From contig JBBEAZ010000021.1 in assembly GCA_040882565.1 (NCBI GenBank), positions 1 to 64,000 on the forward strand: a DNA stretch of 64,000 bases, in the 5' to 3' direction. The position numbers were made by a program, and so were the translations under genes. Below the pieces are notes generated by a model. The model was not told the origin of the DNA and made no database searches. It was given only the letters and a program-made list of their open reading frames with translations. Origin of the DNA: CF-162 sp040882565 (GTDB taxonomy: Bacteria; Chloroflexota; Dehalococcoidia; SM23-28-2; RBG-16-64-32). This document shows positions 7,701-15,667 of this stretch, piece after piece (position 1 is the first letter of the stretch; each line of letters begins with the position of its first letter).

Positions 7701-7746
7701 TTGACTCGCCCTGTGCACTCATGCTAGCATACCCCCGAGGGGTATG
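7701..7746 (+). promoter_or_regulatory. csoR promoter with overlapping CsoR-type operator
   Basis: TTGACT (7701-7706) and TAGCAT (7725-7730) lie 18 nt apart. A perfect inverted repeat, CATACCCC-CGA-GGGGTATG (7728-7746), starts within the -10 box and runs into the ATG at 7744. The TACCCC/GGGGTA form matches known CsoR operators, so autorepression is likely. The predicted transcript start leaves at most a few leader bases. Confidence 0.75.
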
Positions 7747-8067
7747 TCAATGGATACAAAGACCACACCAGAAACCGATTCTACCACCGACACCGAGGTC
7801 GAGGGCCTGCTCGCTCGCCTGCGCCGCGTCGAAGGCCAGATCCGCGGCATCCAGCGCATGCTCGAAGAGGACCGCGTCTGCGAGGACATCGTCACCCAGC
7901 TCATGGCCGCCCGCAGCAGCCTCGACCAGGTCGGCGTCCGCCTCCTCGAGCACCACGTCGAACGCTGCCTCTGCAGCGACGAAACACCGGAGCAAGCCGC
8001 CCGCAACATGCAACAGGCCCTCAAGCTCTGGATGCGCATGGGCGCCCCGACCCAACAAGACGAGTAA
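7744..8067 (+). CDS. csoR: CsoR/RcnR family metal-sensing repressor
   Basis: 107 residues, all-helical DUF156 fold (LLARLRRVEGQIRGIQRML). The copper ligand pattern of CsoR is present with correct spacing: C46, H71 (25 residues later) and C75 (4 later). An extra Cys77 follows. This supports Cu(I) sensing over Ni/Co sensing, which uses a different first ligand set. The start is ATG 7744; an in-frame ATG at 7750 is possible. No copA or copZ is adjacent, but two cupredoxin genes of the respiratory chain lie 5 kb upstream. The operator in its own promoter points to autoregulation. Confidence 0.88.
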   Translation: MSMDTKTTPETDSTTDTEVEGLLARLRRVEGQIRGIQRMLEEDRVCEDIVTQLMAARSSLDQVGVRLLEHHVERCLCSDETPEQAARNMQQALKLWMRMGAPTQQDE

Positions 8068-8303
8068 CCGCCAACGGCTCATCCCCGTACAGACGTGTCG
8101 GCGGTACGTCTCCGAAGCCACGCCAAATCGCGAGAATCAGGCACCTGCCGCTGACCGGATGGGCCGACGGCCATCGCGCGAGACGTCCCACCTATGGGTA
8201 GGCGCGAGGCACCCACCGCCTTCTTCGACGTCGCGCAGTGTACGTGTCTCGCCCGCCTGGCGCGCGATTCACTCGCCAACATCGGACGTTCCGGTACCAC
8301 GCA

Positions 8304-8387
8304 AAGGTGCAGCGGAGCCGCTGCCGGGGGGTTCGGGGGGCGTCCCCCCGACACCCAAACCTCTCGGGTCGGGGGGGCGTCCCCCCG
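8304..8387 (+). repeat. Family A repeat with duplicated second hairpin
   Basis: AAGGTGCAGCGGAGCCGCTG begins the element. The hairpin GGGGGG CGT CCCCCCG occurs twice (ending 8350 and 8387), separated by ACACCCAAACCTCTCGGGTC. The whole 8068-8548 stretch has no convincing gene apart from this repeat and the tetR regulatory region. Confidence 0.8.
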
Positions 8388-8487
8388 ACACCCCGCAGGG
8401 TGCGAAGGTGGAGCCAGACACCAAACGCTGGCCACGCGGAAAGGGGACGCCTGTTCCCGCTTGCATGTTTCCCCGTTCCCCATTAAC

Positions 8488-8505
8488 ATACCGACCAGTC
8501 AGTAT
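8488..8505 (+). promoter_or_regulatory. Candidate TetR operator
   Basis: ATACCGACC|AGTCAGTAT is an imperfect palindrome (7 of 9 arm positions) of the TetR-family type, 44 bp before the tetR start. A TATAAT box (8532-8537) lies 11 nt before the ATG, so the operator would sit near the -35 region. Autoregulation is likely but inferred. Confidence 0.5.
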
Positions 8506-8548
8506 TCACTGCACCAGCCCACCCCAACATGTATAATCCCCACAATCC

Positions 8549-9169
8549 ATGACAACAGCCCCCACAACCCCCAAACGCCGCCGCAGCCGCGAAGAAACTC
8601 GCCAGAAGCTCCTCGACGCCGCCCTTATCGTCTTCGCAGCACACGGATTCGAGCGCGCCACCGTCGACGAGATCGTCCGCGAGGCCGGCTTCTCGAAGGG
8701 CGCCTTTTACGTCCACTTCGAGAGCAAGGAAGACCTCTTCTGGGAGATGCTCCGCGAGCGCATCGCAGCGCAGCAGGACTCCCTCCGCCAGTCCCTCGAG
8801 CCCGGCCTCGGCGTCGAGGAGAACCAGCGCCGCATCCTCGACGCCCTTTTCGACACCCGCCGGCGCGAGCCCCTCTCCCCCGCCGTCTACTACGAGTTCA
8901 CAGCCCACGCCATGCGCAACGACAAAGTCCGCGAACGCCTCGCCGACTTCTACGCCAGCTGGCACGAGTTCGTCACCGAAACCCTGACCATGGGCCGCGC
9001 AGCAGGCGTCATCCGCGACGACGTCGACATCAGCCTCCAGGCCAGCGCCCTCATGGCCACCTTCGAAGGCGCCATGATCCAGTCCCAACTAGCCCCCGAG
9101 CACCTCCGCCTCAGCACCCGCGTCGAAGCCTTCGCCGCCCTCCTCGCCGACTGGCTAGTCCGCCGCTAG
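8549..9169 (+). CDS. TetR/AcrR family transcriptional regulator
   Basis: 206 residues. The N-terminal helix-turn-helix is typical (REETRQKLLDAALIVFAAHGFERATVDEIVREAGFSKGAFY overall, with GFSKGAFYVHFESKEDLF as the recognition part). The ligand-binding C-terminal domain is not assignable to a drug or lipid class. The gene stands alone; no transporter is adjacent, so its target beyond itself is unknown. The TATAAT box is close to the start and no Shine-Dalgarno is visible, so the message may have a very short leader. Confidence 0.92.
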   Translation: MTTAPTTPKRRRSREETRQKLLDAALIVFAAHGFERATVDEIVREAGFSKGAFYVHFESKEDLFWEMLRERIAAQQDSLRQSLEPGLGVEENQRRILDALFDTRRREPLSPAVYYEFTAHAMRNDKVRERLADFYASWHEFVTETLTMGRAAGVIRDDVDISLQASALMATFEGAMIQSQLAPEHLRLSTRVEAFAALLADWLVRR

Positions 9170-9294
9170 CACGTCATCGTTACGCCGCTTTTGCCAAACA
9201 AACTGACTCCGCCGTGCTATTACGCCCACTTCCCGATCGCCCCGCCTGTCCGCCGCAGTGAGGAAGGAACCGGCGAGGGGCGACACAACGCCCG

Positions 9295-9852
9295 TTACTC
9301 GGCGGTTGCTGGTTCCGCCGTTGGCTGCGGCTCAGACCTCAGCTGGCCAAACGGTGTAGGTTGAGCATCGCCAAAGAGAGCATCCGTAACGTCGGCAAAG
9401 TCGCTCTCGTGCTCGGGGAGCACGCTCCAAGCGTAAGCCACGCCTTGCCCATCCACATTCTCCCATCCCACCAATGACTCGCCCAGCTCTATTTCCGTCC
9501 ACGGGTGTTCAGCACCCGGGCAGCAGTTGTGATATACGGCGGACGAACTCGCCGGCCCACAGCGCTGGCTCCCACCGACAAGCACTGGCGCGCAAGTCGC
9601 GGGCGCTCGCTCAATGGCCCAACCTCCAGCTTCGGTTGGATGTGCAACCCAACCAGAGGGAACCGGCTCACCCGGATTCCATGGTGGCGGTGTCTCCCAA
9701 GTCGCCGGTGCGGTCGATATCTCATCAGCCGGTGGCACTGGGATAGCTGAAGCAGTTGCCGACTCATTCGAAGCGATCTGCTCCTCATTGTCATCGCAAG
9801 CAACAAGGATCGCCGTCGTCGCCACTACCATCGCCAGCAGGACGTGTCGCAC
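9295..9852 (-). CDS. Lipoprotein of unknown function
   Basis: 185 residues from the GTG at 9852, chosen because AGGAG lies 5 nt upstream and it gives a clean signal peptide, VRHVLLAMVVATTAILVAC, with the lipobox LVAC. The mature part is Pro/Glu-rich at first (TWETPPPWNPGEPVPSGW) and then holds cysteines in pairs (TCAPV, RCGPA, NCCPGAEHPW). No enzyme motif is seen. It is a surface-anchored protein without known relatives that I can name. Confidence 0.7.
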   Translation of the reverse strand: MRHVLLAMVVATTAILVACDDNEEQIASNESATASAIPVPPADEISTAPATWETPPPWNPGEPVPSGWVAHPTEAGGWAIERAPATCAPVLVGGSQRCGPASSSAVYHNCCPGAEHPWTEIELGESLVGWENVDGQGVAYAWSVLPEHESDFADVTDALFGDAQPTPFGQLRSEPQPTAEPATAE

Positions 9853-9875
9853 CAGATCTCCTGCGTGCAGGATAC

Positions 9876-10029
9876 GACATCCCTTCCCGTTCGCCCTGAG
9901 GCTCACGAACGGGCGAAACGGAGCGACCCGCGCACCGTATTCGCCACACTCCGCCGTGCGACGACATCCCTTCCGTTCGCCCTGAGGCTCACGAACGGGC
10001 GAACGGAGCGACTGCGCACCGCATTCGCG
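9876..10029. repeat. Two tandem copies of the GTTCGCCCTGAG hairpin repeat (family B)
   Basis: Copies at 9876-9943 and 9962-10029 share CGTTCGCCCTGAGGCTCACG followed by AACGGGCGAA and a GGAGCGAC tail, with a period of about 86 bp. GTTCGCCC pairs with GGGCGAAC, so each copy folds into a hairpin. Related copies are at 48678-48730 and, degenerate, at 10441-10492. Confidence 0.75.
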
Positions 10030-10051
10030 TGTAACAAGTGCCACATCTCAC

Positions 10052-10081
10052 TTGGAGTTTCGCGTATAAGGACGCTAAGAT
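10052..10081 (+). promoter_or_regulatory. Promoter of the GIY-YIG gene
   Basis: TTGGAG (10052-10057) and TAAGAT (10076-10081), 18 nt apart. The ATG follows 6 nt after the -10 box, which predicts a leaderless message. Confidence 0.5.
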
Positions 10082-10087
10082 CCGCAC

Positions 10088-10420
10088 ATGGCCTTCTTCG
10101 TGTACATGCTGCTCTGCTCAGACCAGTCCCTCTACGTCGGCCACACCGACGACCTCGATTTGCGTCTCGCGAAGCACCGAAACCGCACCTATTGCGGTTA
10201 CACTTCGAAACGCCTGCCCGTCACGCTCATCTTTTGCGAGACATTCAGCACCCGTGAAGAAGCACTCGCCGCCGAGCGTCAAATCAAGCGCTGGACACGC
10301 GCCAAGAAGCTCGCCCTGGCCGATGGCGATTCGACCCTCCTCCGCAGGCTCGCGTTGCGCCACACCCGCCAGCCTGCGACTTACATTCCTCGCATCTCAC
10401 GTACGGACAACCTGATGTAG
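10088..10420 (+). CDS. GIY-YIG superfamily nuclease-domain protein (UPF0213-like)
   Basis: 110 residues. The motif pair reads FVYMLLC...LYVGHTDDLDLRLAKH, where YVG replaces YIG, followed by CGYTSKRLPV and the conserved ...AAERQIKRWTRAKKLAL stretch of the small stand-alone GIY-YIG family. The catalytic Arg and Glu positions are present (RLAKHR; REEALAAERQIK). Function in this family is unclear; DNA or RNA nicking is assumed. The gene lies between copies of family B repeats, but is typical of chromosomal members rather than a homing endonuclease. Confidence 0.88.
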   Translation: MAFFVYMLLCSDQSLYVGHTDDLDLRLAKHRNRTYCGYTSKRLPVTLIFCETFSTREEALAAERQIKRWTRAKKLALADGDSTLLRRLALRHTRQPATYIPRISRTDNLM

Positions 10421-10440
10421 TCCACACGCGAGGCGTGATC

Positions 10441-10492
10441 GCCTCCGTTCGCGGATTCGTGAGCCTCACCACGAACGGATCGAAGCGCCTTT
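10441..10492. repeat. Degenerate family B repeat
   Basis: CCTCCGTTCGCGGATTCGTG then AGCCTCACCACGAACGGATC: a hairpin-forming relative of 9876-10029 with the GAGCCTCAC core in the opposite orientation. Confidence 0.4.
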
Positions 10493-10517
10493 GCACGGCG
10501 CAGCGACTTGCAGATGT

Positions 10518-11576
10518 TTAGCCCGGGGCGACCGCTCCCTGATCTACCTCCACCTCATCCCCTTCCTCCGCCACAGCCCTCGGCACCGTCTCCCGGATCG
10601 CCTCCAGCATCCCCGACCGCGCCGACTCTGCCGCGATCCGCAGCGCGCTCGATATCGCCTTCGCATCGCTCCGCCCGTGCCCGATAAACACCAGCCCGTT
10701 CACACCCAGCAGCGGCCCGGCGCCGTATTCCCGGTAGTCCGTCTTCTTGCGCACCTGTCCGAACGCTGGCACCAGTAGCGCCCCCGCCGCCATGTACCAC
10801 GGCCGGCTCTTGATCGCCGTCCGGATCTCCCCCATGACGTAGTCCGCCATCCCCTCCATCGTCTTCACGACCACGTTCCCCGTGAAACCGTCCGTCACAA
10901 CCACATCGGCTTTCGCGAAGGGCACGTCGCGCCCTTCCAGGTTCCCCATGAAGTTGAGCCCGCTCGCCTTCAGCGCCTCGTACGCTTCCTGCGCCAGCGC
11001 GCTCCCCTTCCCTTCCTCCTCGCCGATGTTCAGTAGCGCCACGGAAGGGTTCGGCCGCTTCCACACCCGCTCCATATAAGCCGCCGCCATCTGCGCCCAC
11101 TGCACCATGTAACTCGGCCGCGCATCGGCATTCGCCCCCACGTCCAGCAGCACCGTCAGCTTCCCCGACAGCGGCAGCAGCCCCGCCAGCGACGGCCGCT
11201 CGATGCCCCTCACGCGGCCAAGGTACATGATCGCCCCCGCCATTACAGCACCGGTGTTCCCGGCCGAAACGAACGCGGTCGCCTGGCCCTGCTTCACGAG
11301 CTTCAACCCCACGACGATCGACGAGCCCTTCTTGTGCCGTGCTGCCTGGGCCGGCGACTCGTCCATCTCGATCACGTCCGGCGCGTGCACGACCGTCACG
11401 AGCTCGGGACGCGCCCCGTGCTTCGCCAGCTGCGCCTCGATCGTGCCCTCCACCCCCACCAGCGCCACCCGCACACCCAGCTTGCGCGCCGCCTGCACCG
11501 CGCCAAGCACGATCTCGCCCGGCGCGTTGTCCCCGCCCATCGCGTCCAGCGCGATCACAGGATCAGAAGCTGTCAC
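10518..11576 (-). CDS. plsX: Phosphate acyltransferase PlsX
   Basis: 352 residues from a GTG start. The N-terminus IALDAMGGDNAPGEIVLGA and the internal SAGNTGAVMAGA are diagnostic of PlsX, which converts acyl-ACP to acyl-phosphate for the first acylation of glycerol-3-phosphate. It is peripheral to the membrane. The gene begins 17 nt after the M20 hydrolase stop, so the two are probably cotranscribed. The usual partners fabD, fabH and acpP are not in the window. Confidence 0.96.
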   Translation of the reverse strand: MTASDPVIALDAMGGDNAPGEIVLGAVQAARKLGVRVALVGVEGTIEAQLAKHGARPELVTVVHAPDVIEMDESPAQAARHKKGSSIVVGLKLVKQGQATAFVSAGNTGAVMAGAIMYLGRVRGIERPSLAGLLPLSGKLTVLLDVGANADARPSYMVQWAQMAAAYMERVWKRPNPSVALLNIGEEEGKGSALAQEAYEALKASGLNFMGNLEGRDVPFAKADVVVTDGFTGNVVVKTMEGMADYVMGEIRTAIKSRPWYMAAGALLVPAFGQVRKKTDYREYGAGPLLGVNGLVFIGHGRSDAKAISSALRIAAESARSGMLEAIRETVPRAVAEEGDEVEVDQGAVAPG

Positions 11577-11593
11577 GAGGCGTCTTGCGTTCT

Positions 11594-12778
11594 CTACGTC
11601 GCACCGTCAAACTCATCCTTCATCCGCTGCCGCAACTCCGGGTTCAGCAGCACATCGATTCCCGTCATCACTAGCGCCTTGGCCCCATCGACCATCCCCG
11701 CGTGCCCCGAGTCGCTCTTCGCGAACTCGCGGAACTCCTCCGTGTGGATCGGCACCTCCGCCGGCGCAATCGCGATCGCGGGGTGGATCCCGGGCACAAC
11801 CTGGCTGACGTTACCCATGTCCGTCGAGCCCATCGAGCGCTTCGACTCCGGCATCACCGTTGTCCGCCCCAGCGCCTCGATGTTGCTGCGATAAGCGTCA
11901 GCGAGTGCCATGTTCGTGCGCATCGTCTTGTAGCGTGCTTCCTCATTCCACTTGTGAACCAGCTTGCAGCCGGTCGCCTTCGCCGCGCCCTCGAAGCAGG
12001 CAAGCACCTTCGGCTTCAGCACATCGTCCATGTAGTCGTCTTCCTCGGAGCGCACCAGCAGCTTGGCCGCTGTCCGCGCCGGGATCACGTTGACCGCCTG
12101 CCCGCCGTCCGTGATGATCCCGTGCACCCGCGCCGAGTCCCGCATCTGCTGTCGCATCAACCCCAGGTTGGCGAACGCTGACACCATCGCGTCGAGCGCG
12201 TTCAGCCCCGCCTCCGGGCGCGCCGCTGCATGCGCCTCTTTGCCCCGGAACTCGATGTCCAGCTCCAGGCAGGCCAGCGCGTACGCGACCGCCGTGTCGC
12301 GGTTGCCCGGGTGCACCATCATCGCGCAGTCGACGTCCTTGAACGCGCCACGGTCCACCATGTACACCTTGCCGCCAGCCGCTTCCTCCGCCGGCGTGCC
12401 GATCACCAGCACCGTGCCGCTGCCGTCAGCCTGTAGCAGGCTCTTGAGCGCGATTCCAGCAGCAGCAGCCGCCGTGCCGATGATGTTATGACCGCAGCCA
12501 TGCCCAACGCCCGGCAGCGCATCGTACTCGGCCACGAAGGCAATGCGCGGCTCCCCAGACCCATACGTTGCCCGAAACGCCGTCTCGAGCTTACAAACGC
12601 CGCGCTCGACCGCAAAACCGTTCCCCTCAAGGAACTCGGCCAGCATCGCCGACGACTTGTGCTCCTGGAAGGCGATCTCCGGCGTCGCGTGAATGCGTAG
12701 CGAAAGATCGATGAGTTCAGGCTTGAGCCGCTCTATCTCATCGGAGGCCTGTTGCTTGATCGCGTTGCCGTTGCTCAC
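11594..12778 (-). CDS. M20 family amidohydrolase (AbgB-like)
   Basis: 394 residues from a GTG start with AAGGAG upstream. Metal and active-site motifs of the M20D/AbgB group: VAEYDALPGVGHGCGHN, then AAGG and PAEEAAGGK, and a later VHPGNRD; a dimerisation domain occupies the middle. Members hydrolyse N-acyl amino acids or p-aminobenzoyl-glutamate. folE (folate pathway) lies 36 kb away, so a folate-breakdown role is possible but not supported by context. It is cotranscribed with plsX. Confidence 0.88.
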   Translation of the reverse strand: MSNGNAIKQQASDEIERLKPELIDLSLRIHATPEIAFQEHKSSAMLAEFLEGNGFAVERGVCKLETAFRATYGSGEPRIAFVAEYDALPGVGHGCGHNIIGTAAAAAGIALKSLLQADGSGTVLVIGTPAEEAAGGKVYMVDRGAFKDVDCAMMVHPGNRDTAVAYALACLELDIEFRGKEAHAAARPEAGLNALDAMVSAFANLGLMRQQMRDSARVHGIITDGGQAVNVIPARTAAKLLVRSEEDDYMDDVLKPKVLACFEGAAKATGCKLVHKWNEEARYKTMRTNMALADAYRSNIEALGRTTVMPESKRSMGSTDMGNVSQVVPGIHPAIAIAPAEVPIHTEEFREFAKSDSGHAGMVDGAKALVMTGIDVLLNPELRQRMKDEFDGAT

Positions 12779-12815
12779 GGGGTCTCCTTGTCTGACCGGA
12801 TTCTAACCCAAGACG

Positions 12816-12844
12816 TGGACTGGCACGCGCGCAGGCGCTAGTCT
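12816..12844 (+). promoter_or_regulatory. Promoter of apt
   Basis: TGGACT (12816-12821) and TAGTCT (12839-12844) with a 17-nt spacer. The ATG lies 8 nt after the -10 box and no Shine-Dalgarno is visible, predicting a leaderless mRNA. Confidence 0.5.
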
Positions 12845-12852
12845 ACTCGCCG

Positions 12853-13368
12853 ATGGACCTCAAGAAGCTGATCCGCGACGTCCCCGATTTTCCCCAGCCG
12901 GGCATCCTCTTCCGCGACATCACCCCCCTTCTCAAAGACCCCACGGCACTCCATTACGTCATCGACCGCTTCACCGAGCGCTATCGCCACGCAAACCTCG
13001 ACGCCATCGTCTCCATCGAGTCCCGCGGCTTCATGTTCGGCGCCCCGCTCGCGTACAACCTGAGCCTCCCGCTCGTGCCCGTCCGCAAGCCCGGCAAACT
13101 CCCCGCAGCCAGGATGACCGTCGAATACGCCCTCGAATACGGCACCGATAGCCTCGATATCCACCAGGACGCCCTCGAGCGCGGCCACCGCGTCGTGATC
13201 ATCGATGACCTACTCGCCACCGGCGGCACCGCGATGGCCGCCGCCAAGCTCGTCGAACTCCTCGGCGCCAAGGTCGAGAGCCTTGCCTTCCTGGTCGAAC
13301 TCGGCTTCCTCAAAGGCCGCGACCGCCTCGAAGGCTACAGCGTCTTCGCACTCGTCAACTACGACTGA
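12853..13368 (+). CDS. apt: Adenine phosphoribosyltransferase
   Basis: 171 residues, the family length. The N-terminus DVPDFPQPGILFRDITPLL and the PRPP loop VVIIDDLLATGGTA are diagnostic. It converts adenine and PRPP to AMP. Adenine is the by-product of methylthioadenosine phosphorylase, and mtnP is encoded 1.4 kb downstream on the same strand, so the two probably work in one salvage route. A tandem repeat and the SAM riboswitch separate apt from mtnA, so it has its own promoter. Confidence 0.96.
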   Translation: MDLKKLIRDVPDFPQPGILFRDITPLLKDPTALHYVIDRFTERYRHANLDAIVSIESRGFMFGAPLAYNLSLPLVPVRKPGKLPAARMTVEYALEYGTDSLDIHQDALERGHRVVIIDDLLATGGTAMAAAKLVELLGAKVESLAFLVELGFLKGRDRLEGYSVFALVNYD

Positions 13369-13415
13369 CCCCTTGCTCCTGTCCTTGTTCAAGTCTCACG
13401 TCGCATGTCCCCTCG

Positions 13416-13512
13416 TTCCATGTTCCTCGTTCCATGTTCCATGTTGCTTGTTCCATGTTCCATGTTCCTTGTTCCATGTTCCTTGTTCCATGTTCCTTGT
13501 TCCTTGCCCCCG
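13416..13512. repeat. Short tandem repeat array of the TTCCATG type
   Basis: About seven to eight imperfect units of TTCCATG(TTCC/TTGC)TTG fill 13416-13512. A similar array occurs after folE (48775-48820). The stretch 13369-13568 holds no gene; its right end carries a possible promoter (TTGCCT 13532-13537, TAAAAC 13554-13559, 16-nt spacer) for the riboswitch transcript. Confidence 0.75.
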
Positions 13513-13568
13513 CTACTTGCTACTTGCTCCTTGCCTTGATACCATCGCCTCATAAAACCGAATAGAAG

Positions 13569-13673
13569 CACTCCCATCCAGAGCGGTGGAGGGAACGGCC
13601 CAACGAAGCCCGGCAACCGGTCCAAGGACACGGTGCCAACTCCGGTTCGCCTCGGCGAGCAGAGATGAGAGTG
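13569..13673 (+). promoter_or_regulatory. SAM-I (S-box) riboswitch
   Basis: The core consensus is present in order: P1 5' strand CACTCCCATC, then AGAGCGGTGGAGGGA, CGGCCCAACGAAGCCCGGCA, ACCGGTCC, GGTGCCAACTCC and the P1 3' strand GATGAGAGTG. P1 arms pair (CACTC/GAGTG, CATC/GATG). The terminator at 13684-13708 follows 10 nt later, giving a transcriptional off-switch: SAM stabilises P1 and allows the terminator. The P1 3' strand GAGAGT can pair with ACTTCTC of the terminator, a plausible antiterminator. Confidence 0.93.
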
Positions 13674-13683
13674 TAGCGACAAG

Positions 13684-13708
13684 ACTTCTCCACCGCGAGA
13701 AGTTTTTT
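13684..13708 (+). terminator. Riboswitch-controlled intrinsic terminator
   Basis: ACTTCTC (13684-13690), loop CACCGC, GAGAAGT (13697-13703), then a run of six T (13703-13708). It is the expression platform of the SAM-I riboswitch before mtnA. Confidence 0.9.
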
Positions 13709-13731
13709 ATTGCCCGAGACAGGAGGCGGCA

Positions 13732-14793
13732 ACGCAAGACATCTTCCTGCCCATAGAGTGGCTCGCGGACGGCAAAATCCGCTTCCTCGACCAAACGCTG
13801 CTGCCACAACAAGAGATTTGGATCGAAACGCCCGACTATCGCGTTATCGCCGAAGCAATCCGCCGTCTGCAGCTGCGCGGCGCACCGCTGATCGGCGTCT
13901 CCGCCGCTTACGGCCTCGCCCTCGCCGCGCTCGAAAGCACCGCCACAGACCTCGAAGCGCTCCGCCACGACGTCACGGCGGCAGCCGGCGTCCTCCGCGC
14001 AACCCGGCCGACCGCCGTGAACCTCGCCTGGGCGCTAGACCGCGCGCTCCGCGCACTCGACACCGCAACCGACGCCGGCTCCGGCCGAGACATCCTCGTC
14101 GCGGCCGCACGCGAGATCCACGAAGAGGACGTAGCCGGCAATCAGCGTATCGGCGCGTTCGGCGCGGATCTCATCCCCGCCGGCGCCTCGGTGATGACTC
14201 ACTGCAACGCCGGCTCACTCGCCACCGGCGGCTACGGCACCGCGCTCGGTGTCCTCCGTTCCGCTTGGGCAGACGGCCGCCTGCGGCACGTCCACGCCAC
14301 GGAGACCCGACCGCTACTGCAGGGCGCGCGCCTGACCGCCTGGGAACTGCAGCGCGAAGGCATCCCCTTCACGCTCATCGCGGACAGCGCCGCCGGTTCC
14401 GTGATGCGCCGCGGCCTCATCGGCGCAGTCGTCGTCGGCGCCGACCGCATCGCCGCTAACGGCGACGTCGCCAACAAGATCGGCACCTATCAGCTTGCCG
14501 TCCTCGCGAAAGAGAACAACATACCGTTTTTCGTCGCCGCCCCCACCAGCACCATCGATCTCAGTCTCACCACCGGCGACGACATCCCCATCGAAGAGCG
14601 TGCCGCGGCCGAAGTAACCGCCGTCCGCGGTGTCGAAATCGCCCCTACCGGCACCGAAGCGGCCAACCCCGCCTTCGACGTCACCCCTAACACCTACGTC
14701 GCGGCGATCATCACCGAGAACGGCATCGCGCGCGCCCCGTACGAGACCAGTCTCCGCCGCGCTTGCGAGACCGGAGTCCCCACTCGTGGCTGA
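13732..14793 (+). CDS. mtnA: 5-methylthioribose-1-phosphate isomerase, unusual start codon
   Basis: The reading frame has full MtnA similarity from PIEWLADGKIRFLDQTLLPQ through RGAPLIGVSAAYG, HCNAGSLATGGYGTALG and VVVGADRIAANGDVANKIG, including the catalytic Cys (in HCNAGSLAT) and Asp (GADRI). It isomerises methylthioribose-1-P to methylthioribulose-1-P. No in-frame ATG, GTG or TTG exists between the riboswitch terminator and the conserved N-terminus. AGGAGG at 13721-13726 places ACG at 13732 at ideal spacing (5 nt); ATC 13741 and CTG 13747 are alternatives, or a base is wrong. The coordinates use the ACG. The first internal GTG (14017) would remove about 95 conserved residues. Overlaps mtnP by 8 nt. 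Confidence 0.85.
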   Translation, partial: TQDIFLPIEWLADGKIRFLDQTLLPQQEIWIETPDYRVIAEAIRRLQLRGAPLIGVSAAYGLALAALESTATDLEALRHDVTAAAGVLRATRPTAVNLAWALDRALRALDTATDAGSGRDILVAAAREIHEEDVAGNQRIGAFGADLIPAGASVMTHCNAGSLATGGYGTALGVLRSAWADGRLRHVHATETRPLLQGARLTAWELQREGIPFTLIADSAAGSVMRRGLIGAVVVGADRIAANGDVANKIGTYQLAVLAKENNIPFFVAAPTSTIDLSLTTGDDIPIEERAAAEVTAVRGVEIAPTGTEAANPAFDVTPNTYVAAIITENGIARAPYETSLRRACETGVPTRG

Positions 14794-15667
14794 GCGTATC
14801 CGCGCGGCCGTCATCGGCGGCAGCGGCTTCTACCAGATGGACGGCCTCTCCGACATCGATACCGTGAACGTCGATACACCATACGGTCCGACGAGCGATG
14901 CCATCACCATCGGCACCCTCGGTGGCCAACGAGTGGCCTTCCTCCCTCGCCACGGCGTCGCGCACCGCCTCCTGCCCTCGGAAATCCCGGCCCGGGCTAA
15001 CATCTGGGCGCTCAAGCAGCTCGGTGTCGAATTCATTATCAGCGTCAGCGCCGTCGGCAGCCTGCGCGAGGACATCGAGCCCCTGCACATGGTCGTCCCT
15101 AACCAGCTGATCGACCGCACCCGCGGGCGCGTTTCGACGTTCTTCGGCGAAGGCCTCGTCGCGCACATCGCCTTCGGCGACCCCTTCTGCAGCCACCTGC
15201 GCGGCATCGTCGCCGGCGCAACGCACGATGCCGAGGCCACCGTCCACAACGGCGGAACTTACGTCGTAATGGAGGGCCCCGCCTTCTCAACGCGCGCCGA
15301 ATCAAACCTTTACCGCACCTGGGGCGCCGACGTCATCGGAATGACAGCGCTGCCCGAAGCCAAGCTCGCCCGCGAGGCCGAGATCTGCTTCGCCGTACTC
15401 GCCTGCTCTACTGACTACGACTGCTGGCACGAAGCGCACGAAACCGTCTCCGCGGACCTGATCGTCGCTAACCTCCTGCGCAACGTCGAGGTATCGCGCC
15501 AGGCCGTGCGCCTAGCCTTGCAGCGCCTGCCGGCTTCCCGCGACTGCGCCTGCAAAGACGCCCTCCAGTCCGCGCTCGTCACCTCGCTCGACCTCGTCCC
15601 AGAAGACACCAAGCGCCGCCTCGGTCCGATCATCGGCCGCTACCTGGGCCAGGCGGTCAGCGGGTGA
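14786..15667 (+). CDS. mtnP: S-methyl-5'-thioadenosine phosphorylase
   Basis: 293 residues from the GTG at 14786, overlapping the end of mtnA. Diagnostic motifs: IGGSGFYQM, PRHGVAHRLLPSEI, VSAVGSLRED, YVVMEGPAFSTRAES and IGMTALPEAKLA. The enzyme splits methylthioadenosine into adenine and methylthioribose-1-P, the substrate of MtnA, while the adenine can go to Apt. Upstream in-frame codons exist but lie inside mtnA; GTG at 14786 matches the family N-terminus. Confidence 0.95.
   Translation: MAERIRAAVIGGSGFYQMDGLSDIDTVNVDTPYGPTSDAITIGTLGGQRVAFLPRHGVAHRLLPSEIPARANIWALKQLGVEFIISVSAVGSLREDIEPLHMVVPNQLIDRTRGRVSTFFGEGLVAHIAFGDPFCSHLRGIVAGATHDAEATVHNGGTYVVMEGPAFSTRAESNLYRTWGADVIGMTALPEAKLAREAEICFAVLACSTDYDCWHEAHETVSADLIVANLLRNVEVSRQAVRLALQRLPASRDCACKDALQSALVTSLDLVPEDTKRRLGPIIGRYLGQAVSG

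Noticed and set aside
13416..13512. CRISPR array
   Set aside because: Units are 7-12 bp without unique spacers; it is a simple tandem repeat.
13710..14459. Long plus-strand frame over mtnA starting at TTG 13710
   Set aside because: Arg/Pro-rich translation without family similarity; it is a shadow of the mtnA frame in GC-rich DNA.
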